Positions 55,369 through 64,000 are shown, counted from the stretch's first letter. The stretch is 64,000 nt of DNA from Panacagrimonas sp. (GCF_020697055.1 NZ_JAJFBP010000001.1:186001-250000), one strand, 5' to 3'. A program made the numbers and translations. The notes: a model not told the origin generated them from the letters alone.

Positions 55369-55844
55369 CGCGCCGGCAGACCCGCATGATCGCGGTCGGT
55401 GGCCTGATCCTGGGCCTGGGCCTCGCGGCCTGGCTCGGCTTCACCGCCTTCAGCAAGAACCTCATGTACTTCTATACGCCCAGCGACGTGATCGACGGCC
55501 GTGCGCCGGCGCATGCGCGCATGCGCCTGGGCGGCTTGGTCGAAAAGGGCAGCGTCGCGCGCGGCGACGGCCTGCTGGTCAACTTCACGCTCGCCGACTG
55601 CGCCAAGAAGGTGTCGGTGCGCTACGAAGGCATCCTTCCCGACCTGTTCCGCGAAGGGCAGGGCATCGTCGCCACCGGCCACGTCGACGATGGCACGTTC
55701 GTCGCCGAAGAAGTGCTGGCCAAGCATGACGAGAACTACATGCCGCCCGAGCTCGCCGACTCGCTCAAGACCGACACCGGACACTCCTGCATGCCCTTCA
55801 AGCCGGTCGCGGAACCGGCCAAGACGGCCGCGGCCGCCTCGTGA
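55365..55844 (+). CDS. ccmE: Cytochrome c-type biogenesis heme chaperone CcmE
   Basis: Periplasmic heme carrier, 159 residues, anchored by one helix (about 8-28). The OB-fold domain has LGGLVEKGSV and LPDLFREGQG. The covalent heme ligand is His121 with Tyr125 in AKHDENYMPPE, the HxxxY type. The C-terminal tail is disordered and Ala-rich. Its start lies within the ccmD stop and its end overlaps ccmF (GTGA). Confidence 0.96.
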   Translation: MTRRQTRMIAVGGLILGLGLAAWLGFTAFSKNLMYFYTPSDVIDGRAPAHARMRLGGLVEKGSVARGDGLLVNFTLADCAKKVSVRYEGILPDLFREGQGIVATGHVDDGTFVAEEVLAKHDENYMPPELADSLKTDTGHSCMPFKPVAEPAKTAAAAS

Positions 55845-57823
55845 TCGCCGAGCTCGGCCACTTCGCGCTGTGGCTCGCGCTGGCCGTGGGCCTGGCACAG
55901 GCGGTGGTCCCGACGGTGGGCTACGCGCGCGGCAACGTGCGCTGGATGGCGCTGGCAGGAAGCGCGGCGCAGGCGCAGTTCGCACTGGTGCTGGTCGCCT
56001 ACCTGTGCCTGAGCGAGGCGTTCCGCCAGAACGATTTCTCGCTCGTGTACGTCGCCGCCAATTCGCACAGCGCGCTGCCGCTGGTCTATCGGCTCTCCGC
56101 GGTGTGGGGCGCGCACGAAGGTTCCCTGCTGCTTTGGATGCTGATGCTCGCGGGCTGGAGCTTCGCGGTGTCGATCTTCAATCGGCGCCTGCCGTCGGAG
56201 ATCTCCAGCCTGGTGCTGGCGACGCTCGGCGCGGTGAGCGTGGGCTTCCTGCTGTTCATGCTGCTGACCTCGAACCCGTTCGAGCGCCACTTCCCGATCC
56301 CGCTGGAAGGCCGTGACCTGAATCCGCTGCTGCAGGATCCCGGCCTGATCATCCACCCGCCGATGCTCTACATGGGCTACGTCGGATTCTCGGTGGCGTT
56401 CGCGTTCGCCATCGCGGCATTGGTGACAGGACGACTCGATGCCGCCTGGGCACGATGGGCACGCCCCTGGACCACGACCGCGTGGCTGTTCCTGACGATG
56501 GGGATCACGCTCGGATCGTGGTGGGCCTACAACGAGCTGGGCTGGGGCGGCTGGTGGTTCTGGGATCCGGTCGAGAACGCCTCGTTCATGCCGTGGCTGG
56601 TGGGCACGGCGCTGATCCATTCGCTGGCGGTCACCGAGAAGCGCGGCCTGCTGCAGTCCTGGACGTTGCTGCTGTCGATCATCGCGTTCTCGCTTTCCCT
56701 GCTCGGCACGTTCCTGGTGCGCTCGGGCGTGCTGGTGTCGGTGCACGCGTTCGCGACCGACCCGGCGCGCGGCGTGTTCATCCTGGCGTTCCTTGGCGCG
56801 GTCGTCGGCGGCGGGCTGACGCTGTACGCGATCCGCGCGCCCCGACTGGTGCGGCAAGGCCAGATGCAGCTCGCGTCGCGCGAGGGACTGTTGCTGTTCA
56901 ACAACGTGTTCCTGATCGCCGCCGCCGCCGCCGTGCTGCTCGGTACGCTCTATCCGCTGGCGATCGACGCGCTGGGGCTGGGCAAGATCTCGGTCGGCCC
57001 CCCGTACTTCAACGCCGTGTTCCTGCCGCTGATGGCGCCGCTGGCGGTGCTGGTCGGATTCGCCGGCACGGCGTCGTGGAAGCGGGCCGACTTCAAGGTC
57101 GCGTTCCGGCCGCTGCGCGTGCTGGCCGTCGTGGCGCTGGTCGCCGGCATCGCGCTGCCCTACCTGACGCAGGGTCGCGGTTCGATCGCCGCGTCGGCCG
57201 GCGCCGTGCTGGCCGTCTGGGTGCTGGCGACGTCGGTGCAGGAAGTCTGGCGCCGTGTGCGCGCCAAGCCGACGTGGATCGCAGGCGTCAGGTCCGTGCC
57301 GCGTGGCGCCTGGGGCATGACGCTGGCGCACTTCGGCCTGGGTGTGTGGACGCTCGGGGTCGCGTTCGCCTCCACGTTCAGCGTCGAGAAGGACGTGCGC
57401 CTGGGTCCCGGTCAGAGCGCCGACATCGGACGCTACGAATTCCGCTTCGACGGCGTCACGCACGTCGAGGGCCCGAACTTCAAGTCGGACACCGGCCGTG
57501 TCGTGGTCTCGTTCCGCGGCCGCGAGATCGCGCGCCTGGATCCGGAGAAGCGGCTGTATCCCTCGCAGGGCAGCGTGATGACCGAGGCCGCGGTCGACCA
57601 CAACCCGCTGCGTGATCTGTACGTGGCGATGGGCGAGCCGATCGATCGCGGCAACGTCGCCGGCGACTGGGCGCTGCGCCTGTACTACAAGCCGATGATG
57701 CGGCTGGTGTGGTTCGGCGGCGTGCTGATGTTCTTCGGCGGCATCCTGGCCGCGAGCGATCGCCGCTATCGGCTCGCGCGTCGTGCCGAATCCGACATCC
57801 CCGTGGGAGCTGCGGCCGCCTGA
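55841..57823 (+). CDS. ccmF: Heme lyase subunit CcmF
   Basis: Large membrane protein (660 residues, about 14-15 helices) that takes heme from CcmE and attaches it to apocytochrome c with CcmH and CcmI. The WWD motif GWGGWWFWDPVENASFMPW is at about 233-251, and further conserved stretches are WGAHEGSLLLW, DPGLIIHPPMLYMGYVG and HSLAVTEKRG. The start is GTG 55841 inside the ccmE stop. Length is normal. Confidence 0.96.
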   Translation: MIAELGHFALWLALAVGLAQAVVPTVGYARGNVRWMALAGSAAQAQFALVLVAYLCLSEAFRQNDFSLVYVAANSHSALPLVYRLSAVWGAHEGSLLLWMLMLAGWSFAVSIFNRRLPSEISSLVLATLGAVSVGFLLFMLLTSNPFERHFPIPLEGRDLNPLLQDPGLIIHPPMLYMGYVGFSVAFAFAIAALVTGRLDAAWARWARPWTTTAWLFLTMGITLGSWWAYNELGWGGWWFWDPVENASFMPWLVGTALIHSLAVTEKRGLLQSWTLLLSIIAFSLSLLGTFLVRSGVLVSVHAFATDPARGVFILAFLGAVVGGGLTLYAIRAPRLVRQGQMQLASREGLLLFNNVFLIAAAAAVLLGTLYPLAIDALGLGKISVGPPYFNAVFLPLMAPLAVLVGFAGTASWKRADFKVAFRPLRVLAVVALVAGIALPYLTQGRGSIAASAGAVLAVWVLATSVQEVWRRVRAKPTWIAGVRSVPRGAWGMTLAHFGLGVWTLGVAFASTFSVEKDVRLGPGQSADIGRYEFRFDGVTHVEGPNFKSDTGRVVVSFRGREIARLDPEKRLYPSQGSVMTEAAVDHNPLRDLYVAMGEPIDRGNVAGDWALRLYYKPMMRLVWFGGVLMFFGGILAASDRRYRLARRAESDIPVGAAAA

Positions 57824-58347
57824 TGCGTTACGCGATTCCCGTTGTCGTCCTGGTGGCGATGCTGGTGCTGCTCGGCATCGGTCTGAAGCTCGATCCGCGC
57901 GAGGTGCCGAGTCCGCTGATCGGCAAGCCCGCGCCGGCGTTCGAACTGCCGCTGCTCGGCGCCGATCCGGAGGCGCCCAAGCTCTCGGTGGCCTCGCTGA
58001 CGGGCCGGCCGGTGCTGGTGAACTTCTTCGCCAGCTGGTGCGCGGGATGTCGCGTGGAGCATCCGCTGCTGATGGAACTGTCGAAGCAGGGCGTCGAGAT
58101 CGTCGGCATCGACTACAAGGACGCACCCGAGGACGCGCGGGCGTGGCTCGCGCGGCACGGCAATCCGTATCGGCAGGTCGCGCTCGATCGCGTTGGCCAG
58201 GCCGGGCTCGACTGGGGCGTCTACGGCGTCCCGGAGACCTACGTGCTCGGCGCCGACGGCCGCGTCCTGTTCAAGCAGATCGGACCAGTGACGCCGCAGG
58301 CCTGGGAGCGCGACATCCGTCCGCTGCTGGCGGGAGCCGCGCGATGA
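57823..58347 (+). CDS. ccmG: Thiol:disulfide interchange protein CcmG/DsbE
   Basis: Membrane-anchored thioredoxin-like reductant of 174 residues that keeps apocytochrome cysteines reduced. The signal anchor is at 4-21, the active site is Trp72-Cys73-Ala-Gly-Cys76, and the cis-Pro loop is YGVPETYVL. The active-site dipeptide Ala-Gly lacks the proline found at WCxPC in many CcmG proteins, which could shift its redox potential. The start ATG 57823 shares one base with the ccmF stop; it overlaps ccmH by four bases. Confidence 0.93.
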   Translation: MRYAIPVVVLVAMLVLLGIGLKLDPREVPSPLIGKPAPAFELPLLGADPEAPKLSVASLTGRPVLVNFFASWCAGCRVEHPLLMELSKQGVEIVGIDYKDAPEDARAWLARHGNPYRQVALDRVGQAGLDWGVYGVPETYVLGADGRVLFKQIGPVTPQAWERDIRPLLAGAAR

Positions 58348-58802
58348 AGCCGCGCCCGATCGTCGCGCTGCTGCTCGCGGCGTTCGTCGGCATCGCAGCG
58401 GCGCTGACGCCGATGGAAGGCACGCTCACGCCCGAGCAGGACGCGCGCTATCGCGTACTGATCCACGAGCTGCGCTGCCTGGTCTGCCAGAACCAGACCA
58501 TCGCCGACTCCAACGCCGATCTCGCCTCCGACCTGCGCAAGCAGGTCCACGACCGCATCGCTGCCGGCGAATCCGACGACGACATCCGCCGCTACGTGAC
58601 CGATCGCTACGGCGACTTCGTGCTGTACAAGCCGCCGCTCACCGCGCGCACCGCCGCGCTCTGGATCGCTCCGTTCCTGCTCGCGCTGCTCGGCATCGGG
58701 CTGGTACTGCGGCTGCTTCGCCGCAACCGGAGCGCGCCCGCGGCGGCGACGCCGGTGGACGCGCAGCGGCTGCGCCAGCTGCTCGACGAAAAGGATCCGT
58801 GA
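58344..58802 (+). CDS. ccmH: Cytochrome c-type biogenesis protein CcmH
   Basis: Periplasmic thiol protein of the heme lyase complex, 152 residues. A signal peptide (about 1-21) is followed by the helical domain with LRCLVCQNQTIADSNADLA (Cys45 and Cys48), ending in a membrane helix (about 107-127) and a basic tail. This is the short form; the TPR part is a separate gene, ccmI, next door. It exchanges electrons with CcmG. Confidence 0.95.
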   Translation: MKPRPIVALLLAAFVGIAAALTPMEGTLTPEQDARYRVLIHELRCLVCQNQTIADSNADLASDLRKQVHDRIAAGESDDDIRRYVTDRYGDFVLYKPPLTARTAALWIAPFLLALLGIGLVLRLLRRNRSAPAAATPVDAQRLRQLLDEKDP

Positions 58803-60013
58803 TGGGCCTGGCCTTGATGGTGCTGCTCACGGTGGCGGCGAGCGCCTGGCTGACGCGTCCGCTGTGGCGCGGGCACGTCGATCGCGGCCAGCGACGGCGC
58901 GCCGCCAACGTGGCGGCCTACCGCCAGCGCCTGGCCGAGATCCAGGCCGACAACGACGCGGGGCTGCTCGATGCCGACACGGCGGCGAGCCTGCGCGGCG
59001 AGCTCGACGCGCGTCTGCTGCGCGATGCCGAGGGCGACGAAGCGGTCGGCGGTTCGACGTCGCGACGCAGCGGCGCGCTGGCGGCGGCGCTGGCGGCCGT
59101 GGTGCTCGCGGTGGCCGCAGGCGGCTATTTCGAATCGGGCTCGTGGAAGACCCAGCAGCGGATCGCGGGCGCTCCTTCGGCGGACGGCGACGGACAGTCG
59201 GTCGAGGAAATGGTCGGACGCCTGGCGCAACGGCTCGAACAGAATCCCGACGATCCGCAGGGCTGGGCGCTGCTCGGGCGTTCGTACTTCGTGATGCAGC
59301 GCTACGCCGAAGCCGCGCAGGCCTACGGTCGCGCCAACACGCTCACGGCGCAGCGCGAACCGCAGCTGCTGGTCGGCGAGGGCGAGGCGCTGGGGCTGTC
59401 GCAGGATCGCGATCTGCGCGGACGTCCGCGCGAACTGTTCGACGCGGCGCTGGCGATCGCGCCCGACGACGGCAAGGCCCTGTGGTACGCGGGTCTGGCC
59501 GCCGCGCAGGCGGGCGAGCCGCAGATCGCGAAAACGCACTGGCAGGCGCTGGCCCGGCAGGAGCTCCCGCCGGACCTGCGTGCCGTGCTCGACGAGCGCC
59601 TGCGCGAGCTTGGCGCGGAGCCTGCCGCCGCGGCGCCGGCGCTTGCGTCCGCCCAGACGGACGCCCCGGTGCTGCGCGTTGCGGTGAGCCTGTCGCCGAC
59701 GCTGCGCGAGCAGGTGCCCGCCGACGCAACGCTGTACGTGTTCGCCAAGGCCGCGGCCGGACCGCCGATGCCGCTGGCGGTATTCCGGGGATCGGCGCGG
59801 GATCTGCCGCGCGAGGTGAGTCTCGACGACAGCATGGCGATGAGCCCGGCGGCGAAGCTTTCGCAGTTCGATCGCTGGACGGTGACCGCGCGCGTGACCC
59901 GCTCCGGGCAGCCGCAAGCGGCCAGCGGCGACCTGCAGGGCAGCCTGACCGTGGCGCGAGGGGAGCTCGGCGAATCGGCTCTGGCGTTGGTGATCGGGGA
60001 GGTCGTACCGTGA
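58802..60013 (+). CDS. ccmI: Cytochrome c-type biogenesis protein CcmI
   Basis: Apocytochrome c chaperone of 403 residues from ATG 58802, which shares a base with the ccmH stop (GTG 58799 is possible). Two membrane helices (about 1-15 and 92-110) flank a cytoplasmic segment with RRRAANVAAYRQRLAEIQAD. The periplasmic part has TPR repeats (LEQNPDDPQGWALLGRSYFVMQRYAEAAQAYGRA) and a C-terminal beta domain. It ends the ccm operon. Confidence 0.92.
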   Translation: MGLALMVLLTVAASAWLTRPLWRGHVDRGQRRRAANVAAYRQRLAEIQADNDAGLLDADTAASLRGELDARLLRDAEGDEAVGGSTSRRSGALAAALAAVVLAVAAGGYFESGSWKTQQRIAGAPSADGDGQSVEEMVGRLAQRLEQNPDDPQGWALLGRSYFVMQRYAEAAQAYGRANTLTAQREPQLLVGEGEALGLSQDRDLRGRPRELFDAALAIAPDDGKALWYAGLAAAQAGEPQIAKTHWQALARQELPPDLRAVLDERLRELGAEPAAAAPALASAQTDAPVLRVAVSLSPTLREQVPADATLYVFAKAAAGPPMPLAVFRGSARDLPREVSLDDSMAMSPAAKLSQFDRWTVTARVTRSGQPQAASGDLQGSLTVARGELGESALALVIGEVVP

Positions 60014-60038
60014 CTCGCTCCCTTTCGTCACTCGCACC

Positions 60039-60896
60039 ATGACCGACACCCTGATGCAGATGCCCGGCGCCGGCGGCCTCTACGCCCGCGCGCTCGGAAC
60101 CGCGCGCCGCAAGCCTGGCAAGAACATCCGCATTCCGCGCATGGAGGTGAAGGTCCCGGCGGTGCAGGCCGATCCGCGCCGGCTGAGTGCCTATCGCGAG
60201 ATCTGCGGATTCGAGCTTGCGCCCGAGCGGCTGCCGATCACGTTCCCGCAGGTGCAGGCGGCACCGCTGCACATGTGGCTGATGCTGCGCCCGGAGTTTC
60301 CGATCCCGCTGATGGGCATCGTGCACGTGCGCAACGTGTTCGAGGCGCTCAAGCCCATGCCGGCCGAAAGCGCCTACGACGTGCGCGCCGCGCTGACCGA
60401 AGGCCGCCGTACACACCAGGGCTACGAGTTCGACCTGCTGACCGAATACACCGATGCGGCCGGCGAGATCGTCTATCGCTCGCTGATGACGCCGCTGTAC
60501 CGGATGAAGACCGAAGGAGGCCCGGTGCGCGCCAAGCCGGCCGCGCCGGCCCCGGCCTTGGCCGAGTACCGCAGCTTCGACGTGCCGGCGGACATTGGTC
60601 GGCGCTATGCGCCGATCGGCGGCGACTTCAATCCGATCCATCTGTTCGCGCTCACCGCCAAGGCGTTCGGCTTTCCGCGCGCGATCGCCCATGGCATGTG
60701 GTCGCTCGCGCGCGCCGCGGCGCTGATCGAGATCGCTCGCGGTGCGCCGGCGCGGTCCCTGAGCGTGCAGTTCCGACAGCCGTTGCTGCTGCCGGGCCGG
60801 GTCGCCCTGAAGTTCGGCGAAGGCGAGGGCGGATCGGAATTCGCGCTGCTCGCGCGCAGCTCGGAGAAAGTGCATTTCTCGGGCCGTCTGGCCTGA
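60039..60896 (+). CDS. MaoC-like acyl-CoA dehydratase
   Basis: Hotdog-fold hydratase/dehydratase of 285 residues. The C-terminal half has the MaoC hydratase motif RYAPIGGDFNPIHLFALTAKAFGF with the catalytic Asp and His, then AIAHGMWSLARAAALIE. The N-terminal half is a degenerate second hotdog. It would hydrate or dehydrate trans-2-enoyl-CoA/3-hydroxyacyl-CoA and matches the partner usually found with the HMW FabG type seen at 7148-8554, though here they are far apart. It follows ccmI by 25 bases. Confidence 0.85.
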   Translation: MTDTLMQMPGAGGLYARALGTARRKPGKNIRIPRMEVKVPAVQADPRRLSAYREICGFELAPERLPITFPQVQAAPLHMWLMLRPEFPIPLMGIVHVRNVFEALKPMPAESAYDVRAALTEGRRTHQGYEFDLLTEYTDAAGEIVYRSLMTPLYRMKTEGGPVRAKPAAPAPALAEYRSFDVPADIGRRYAPIGGDFNPIHLFALTAKAFGFPRAIAHGMWSLARAAALIEIARGAPARSLSVQFRQPLLLPGRVALKFGEGEGGSEFALLARSSEKVHFSGRLA

Positions 60897-60956
60897 GATC
60901 CTCGATCAACTGACCGCGGTCCCGGCCGGGGCCATCCTGCCGGGATCGGCAGCAGC

Positions 60957-60978
60957 GATAGTACATTGATGTACTATC
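60957..60978. promoter_or_regulatory. Palindromic operator upstream of the MarR-type gene
   Basis: GATAGTACAT, a 2-base spacer TG, and ATGTACTATC form a perfect inverted repeat with 10-base arms, AT-rich in a GC-rich setting. It ends 14 bases before the marR-type start. The size and position fit an autoregulated MarR-family operator. Confidence 0.75.
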
Positions 60979-60992
60979 CGCGTCGCACCGCC

Positions 60993-61520
60993 ATGAAAAC
61001 CAACGACCGCCTGCTTGCGATCGATTCCAGCGCCCAGCGCTGGAGCGAGAACGTCCCCGGCATGCCGCAGGTCGACGTCACGCTGATGCGGCTGATGCGC
61101 GTCGCGAGCCAGGGCATCACGGCCTGCTTCGATCCGATCCTGCGAACGGCGGGGCTCACCGAAAGCTCGTTCCACACGCTCGTGGTCGTCGTCGGCAGCG
61201 GATCGCGGGGCACCACGCCGACCGCGCTGTGCGAACAGGTGGGGCAGAACCGCGCGAACATGACGCGCATCCTCGACCTGCTGCTGTCCGAGAACCTGGT
61301 CCGCGTCGGCGTCCACGAACGCGATGCGCGGCGCAAGCGCGTGTCCGTCACGGCCGCGGGGCGCAGGCTGATCAAGGCCTACGCGGCCCGTTTCGCGCCG
61401 ATCGTCGAAGAGGTGTTTCGTCGACTCGACGCCAAGGACAAGCGCGAGTTCGAGCGCCTGTTGCGCACCGTCATCTCCTCGATGGACGCGGCCGAACGCG
61501 TCGTGGGGCGCACGGCGTGA
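60993..61520 (+). CDS. MarR-family transcriptional regulator
   Basis: Winged-helix regulator of 175 residues from ATG 60993. In-frame ATG and TTG codons further upstream lie inside the operator palindrome and are less likely starts. The core has ESSFHTLVVVVGSGSRGTTPTALCEQVGQNRANMTRILDLLLSENLV (recognition helix) and ERDARRKRVSVTAAGRRLI (wing), as in MarR/EmrR repressors. It is the first gene of an efflux operon, overlapping the adaptor gene by GTGA, and probably represses the operon through the palindrome just upstream. Confidence 0.9.
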   Translation: MKTNDRLLAIDSSAQRWSENVPGMPQVDVTLMRLMRVASQGITACFDPILRTAGLTESSFHTLVVVVGSGSRGTTPTALCEQVGQNRANMTRILDLLLSENLVRVGVHERDARRKRVSVTAAGRRLIKAYAARFAPIVEEVFRRLDAKDKREFERLLRTVISSMDAAERVVGRTA

Positions 61521-62590
61521 GCGACCGGCGCCGCCGCGGGGCGTGCGTCGGCGCCGTGATGACGCTGTTGCTGGCGGCGTGCGGAAGCGATCCCGAACCG
61601 CATGCGGCGCCGGCCACCCGGGAGTTCGAGGCCGCCATCGCGGTGGTCGAGCTGCGCGAGGTTCCCGTGCTCTATACGACGACGGGAACCGTCGTCTCCG
61701 ACGAGCGGGTCGAGATCAGTTCGCGCACCGCCGCGTACGTGCGCACGATCGATGTACGCGAAGGCGAGCGCGTGCAGCGCGGGCAGCTTCTGGCGACCCT
61801 CGACAGCAAGGACATCGAAGCCGGCGTGCTGATGGCCAGGGCCGAGCGCGACAAGGCGCTCGCCGCCGACACCGACGCGCAACGCGACCTCGAGGACAGC
61901 GAAAAGCTGCTGTCGCGCGGCATGGTGGCGCAGGCGCACCAGCGCAAGGCGGCGCTCCAGCGCCAGTCCGCGCGCGAAACGCTGCAGATCGCCGAGGCCG
62001 CGCTGGTCCGCGCGCAATCGGAGCGCCAATACACGCGCATCGTCAGTCCGGTGGCCGGCATGGTGGTCGCGCGCCACCAGCGCAGCGGCGACCTGGCGTC
62101 GCCCGGAACGCCGCTGGTCACGGTCGAGTCCGACACCGCGCTGCTGTTCGAGACGCACGCGGTCGAGCAGCGGGTGACGCGGATCGGCATCGGCGATCCG
62201 GTGCGGCTCACCATCGATGCGCTCGGCGCGCCGCTGCAAGGCGAAGTCCTGCGCCTGGTGTCGTCCGGCGACCCGGTGACGCGCGGCTTCCAGGTCAAGG
62301 TCTCGATTCCCCCGACGCCGGGGCTGCTTCCGGGAATGTTCGGGCGCGCTCAGTTCGCGACCGGCTCGCGCAAGGTGGTCGTGGTTCCGACGGCGGCGCT
62401 GGTCGATCGCGGTGGGCTGACCGGCGTCTACGTGGTCGACGCCGAAGGCCTGATCCGCTTTCGGTGGTTGCGCACCGAGCACAGCGCCGACCAGGGGGTG
62501 ATCGCGCTCGCCGGGCTCGAGCCGGGTGAACGCATCGTCGCGATGCCGAATTCGAAGATGCGCGAAGGGGACCGGATCGTCACGCGATGA
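61517..62590 (+). CDS. RND efflux periplasmic adaptor lipoprotein
   Basis: Membrane fusion protein of 357 residues from GTG 61517. The lipobox LLLAACGSD puts the lipidated Cys at about residue 22. The rest is the usual hairpin architecture: lipoyl half VVSDERVEISSRTAAYVRTIDVREGERVQRGQLLATLDSKD, coiled coil (KALAADTDAQRDLEDSEKLL to QSERQYTRI), the second lipoyl half SPVAGMVVARHQRSGDLASPGTPL, and beta-barrel and membrane-proximal domains. It bridges the RND pump and an outer-membrane channel, which is not in this window. Confidence 0.93.
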   Translation: MSDRRRRGACVGAVMTLLLAACGSDPEPHAAPATREFEAAIAVVELREVPVLYTTTGTVVSDERVEISSRTAAYVRTIDVREGERVQRGQLLATLDSKDIEAGVLMARAERDKALAADTDAQRDLEDSEKLLSRGMVAQAHQRKAALQRQSARETLQIAEAALVRAQSERQYTRIVSPVAGMVVARHQRSGDLASPGTPLVTVESDTALLFETHAVEQRVTRIGIGDPVRLTIDALGAPLQGEVLRLVSSGDPVTRGFQVKVSIPPTPGLLPGMFGRAQFATGSRKVVVVPTAALVDRGGLTGVYVVDAEGLIRFRWLRTEHSADQGVIALAGLEPGERIVAMPNSKMREGDRIVTR

Positions 62591-64000
62591 CGGAGCCTCG
62601 ACTCAATTCAGCGGGCCTGATCGCGCGCACGTTCGTCGACTCCAAGCTCACGCCGATGATCGTGCTCGCGATCCTGCTGCTGGCGCTGTTCGCGGCGCTG
62701 AACACGCCGCGCGAGGAAAACCCGCAGATCCTGGTGCCCGGTGCGGTGGTGACGTTCGATTTCCCAGGTGCGACGTCGACCGAGGTCGAGCGCCTGATCG
62801 TGGCGCCGATGGAAGGGCGGCTGCGCGAGATCGAGGGCATCGAGCACAGCTTCGCGGTCGCATCCCCGGGACAGGGCCAGATCCAGCTGCAGTTCGTGGT
62901 CGGCACCGACCAGGATGCCGCGATCAGCCGCGTACGGCAGAAGGTCGAGGAGGGACGTCACCTGCTGCCACGCGAGGCGGCCGAACCGCGCATCCGCCAG
63001 CTCGACACCGACGACATCGCGATCGTGACGGTCACGCTGGCGTCGCACGTCTACGACGATCACGCGCTGCGCCGGTTGGCCGAGCGCATGGCCGAGCGGC
63101 TGAACACGATCGAGGAGGTGTCGGTCACGCAGGTTCACGGCGGGCGTGATCGCGAGATCCGCGTGAACCTGGATCCGGCGCGCCTGCAGGCGTTCGGCGT
63201 CACGATGAACGAGGGCATCGCGATGGTCGCGGCGAGCAACGTCTCGGCCGTCGTCGGCAATCTGGTCGGCGACGGCGAGCGTCGCAGCGTCTATCTGAAG
63301 GGGCGGCTGACGTCGCTCGAACAGATCCGGCGCCTGCCGGTCAGCGCGCAGCGGGGTCAGCTGATCTACCTCGAGGACGTCGGCGAGGTCGTCGACGGGC
63401 CGGTCCCGGAACGGGATCACGTCACGCGCCTGGCGTTCGGCCCGGGCGACCCGCGCTATTCGCAGGAGGGCATCGCCGGCGAGATGGCGGCGGTGACCGT
63501 GTCGGCCGCCAAGAAGCCGCACACCAACTCGGTGCGCGTCAGCCGCGACATCCTGTCGATGGTGGAGAAGATGAAGCAGCAGTTCGTGCCCGCCGGCGTG
63601 GTGGTGGTGACCACGCGCGACGACGGCAGGATCGCCGACTACACGGTCAACTCGCTGATCTTCGAACTGGCGATCGCGGTCGTCGCGGTGATGCTGGTGC
63701 TGATCCCTTTTCTCGGGCTGCGGCAGGCCATGATCGTGTGCCTCGCGGTGCCCCTGGTGCTCGGGCTCACGCTGGCCATCGACATGTTCACCGGCTTCAC
63801 GATCAACCGCATTTCGCTGTTTGCGCTGATCATGTCGCTGGGCATGCTGGTGGACGATGCGATCGTGGTGATGGAGAACATCCATCGCCACTACGAGCAG
63901 GGCACGAACGACCGCCTGCGCTCTGCGGTGATCGCGACGCACGAGATCGGCACGCCGACGACGTTGGCGACGATCACGATCGTGCTGGCGTTCGCCTCGC
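62587..64000 (+). CDS. RND efflux pump permease, 3' end beyond window
   Basis: Proton-driven inner-membrane pump of the AcrB/HAE family; 471 codons are visible and the frame is open at the right edge. ATG 62587 overlaps the adaptor stop. It begins with a basic N-terminus and helix 1 (LTPMIVLAILLLALFAALNTP), then REENPQILVPGAVVTFDFPGATSTEVERLI and porter-domain sequence. Helices 2-4 are reached near the end: FELAIAVVAVMLVLIPF, and MSLGMLVDDAIVVMENIHRHYEQG with the Asp pair of the proton relay. Substrates cannot be told from sequence. Confidence 0.94.
   Translation, partial: MTEPRLNSAGLIARTFVDSKLTPMIVLAILLLALFAALNTPREENPQILVPGAVVTFDFPGATSTEVERLIVAPMEGRLREIEGIEHSFAVASPGQGQIQLQFVVGTDQDAAISRVRQKVEEGRHLLPREAAEPRIRQLDTDDIAIVTVTLASHVYDDHALRRLAERMAERLNTIEEVSVTQVHGGRDREIRVNLDPARLQAFGVTMNEGIAMVAASNVSAVVGNLVGDGERRSVYLKGRLTSLEQIRRLPVSAQRGQLIYLEDVGEVVDGPVPERDHVTRLAFGPGDPRYSQEGIAGEMAAVTVSAAKKPHTNSVRVSRDILSMVEKMKQQFVPAGVVVVTTRDDGRIADYTVNSLIFELAIAVVAVMLVLIPFLGLRQAMIVCLAVPLVLGLTLAIDMFTGFTINRISLFALIMSLGMLVDDAIVVMENIHRHYEQGTNDRLRSAVIATHEIGTPTTLATITIVLAFAS

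Overview
The window is a gene-dense, GC-rich piece of a bacterial chromosome. The gene content and order (uvrC-pgsA followed by tRNA-Gly, tRNA-Cys and tRNA-Leu with encoded CCA; a complete ccmABCDEFGHI set; purB beside a small PLD-like gene; fimT-pilV-pilW minor pilins; rraA; dsbB; quinone-type pyrD) suggest a gammaproteobacterium of the Xanthomonadales type, perhaps Lysobacteraceae or Rhodanobacteraceae. This placement is an inference from gene order and protein style, not from a search. There is no insertion sequence, prophage, CRISPR array or plasmid function in view. Genes are tightly packed, many with 4-base ATGA/GTGA overlaps, and no gene-free stretch exceeds about 280 bases.

Layout. 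1-1889 (minus): minor type IV pilins pilW (cut by the left edge), pilV and fimT. 2068-7150: glycine oxidase, the periplasmic protease BepA, an SDR oxidoreductase and a Pro/Ala-rich envelope protein. 7148-14473 (plus): a double-domain FabG, ribA, an unusual UbiB/ADCK-type kinase, pyrD, an OmpA-type outer-membrane protein, a DUF1289 protein and a thioesterase. 14493-19459: purB with its partner gene (minus), then fumC and a 4-hydroxybutyryl-CoA dehydratase-like flavoprotein. 19542-25913: four paralogous membrane-bound class III nucleotide cyclases with a metallo-beta-lactamase-fold hydrolase between the third and fourth. 25929-37468: class I fumarase, a methyltransferase, DctA, DsbB, RraA, a BASS transporter, the glyoxylate shunt (aceB-aceA) and a TPR protein. 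37749-50035: a LuxR-type regulator, an amine oxidase, a deacetylase beside a Pat-type acetyltransferase, two transporters, a second copy of the TPR protein and an SRPBCC protein. 50042-53180: uvrC, pgsA and three tRNAs. 53185-60013: the cytochrome c maturation operon. 60039-64000: a MaoC dehydratase and a MarR-controlled RND efflux operon that runs off the right edge.

How the genes fit together. C2 and dicarboxylate metabolism is well represented: aceB, aceA, two unrelated fumarases and a DctA uptake carrier. DsbB and the Ccm system (with CcmG/CcmH thiol chemistry) point to an oxidising periplasm and respiratory c-type cytochromes. A protein acetyltransferase and a deacetylase sit 13 bases apart and could form an acetylation switch.

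Most notable: (1) the cyclase array, in which none of the four catalytic domains carries the usual adenylate-cyclase lysine. Two carry glutamate there as guanylate cyclases do, and two carry histidine. All four share a membrane domain with its own conserved motifs. (2) A palindromic repeat element inserted in frame inside uvrC, between two catalytic aspartates of the nuclease domain. (3) A UbiB-family kinase in which both family-defining motifs are altered. (4) A ccmA start codon four bases after the CCA end of tRNA-Leu.
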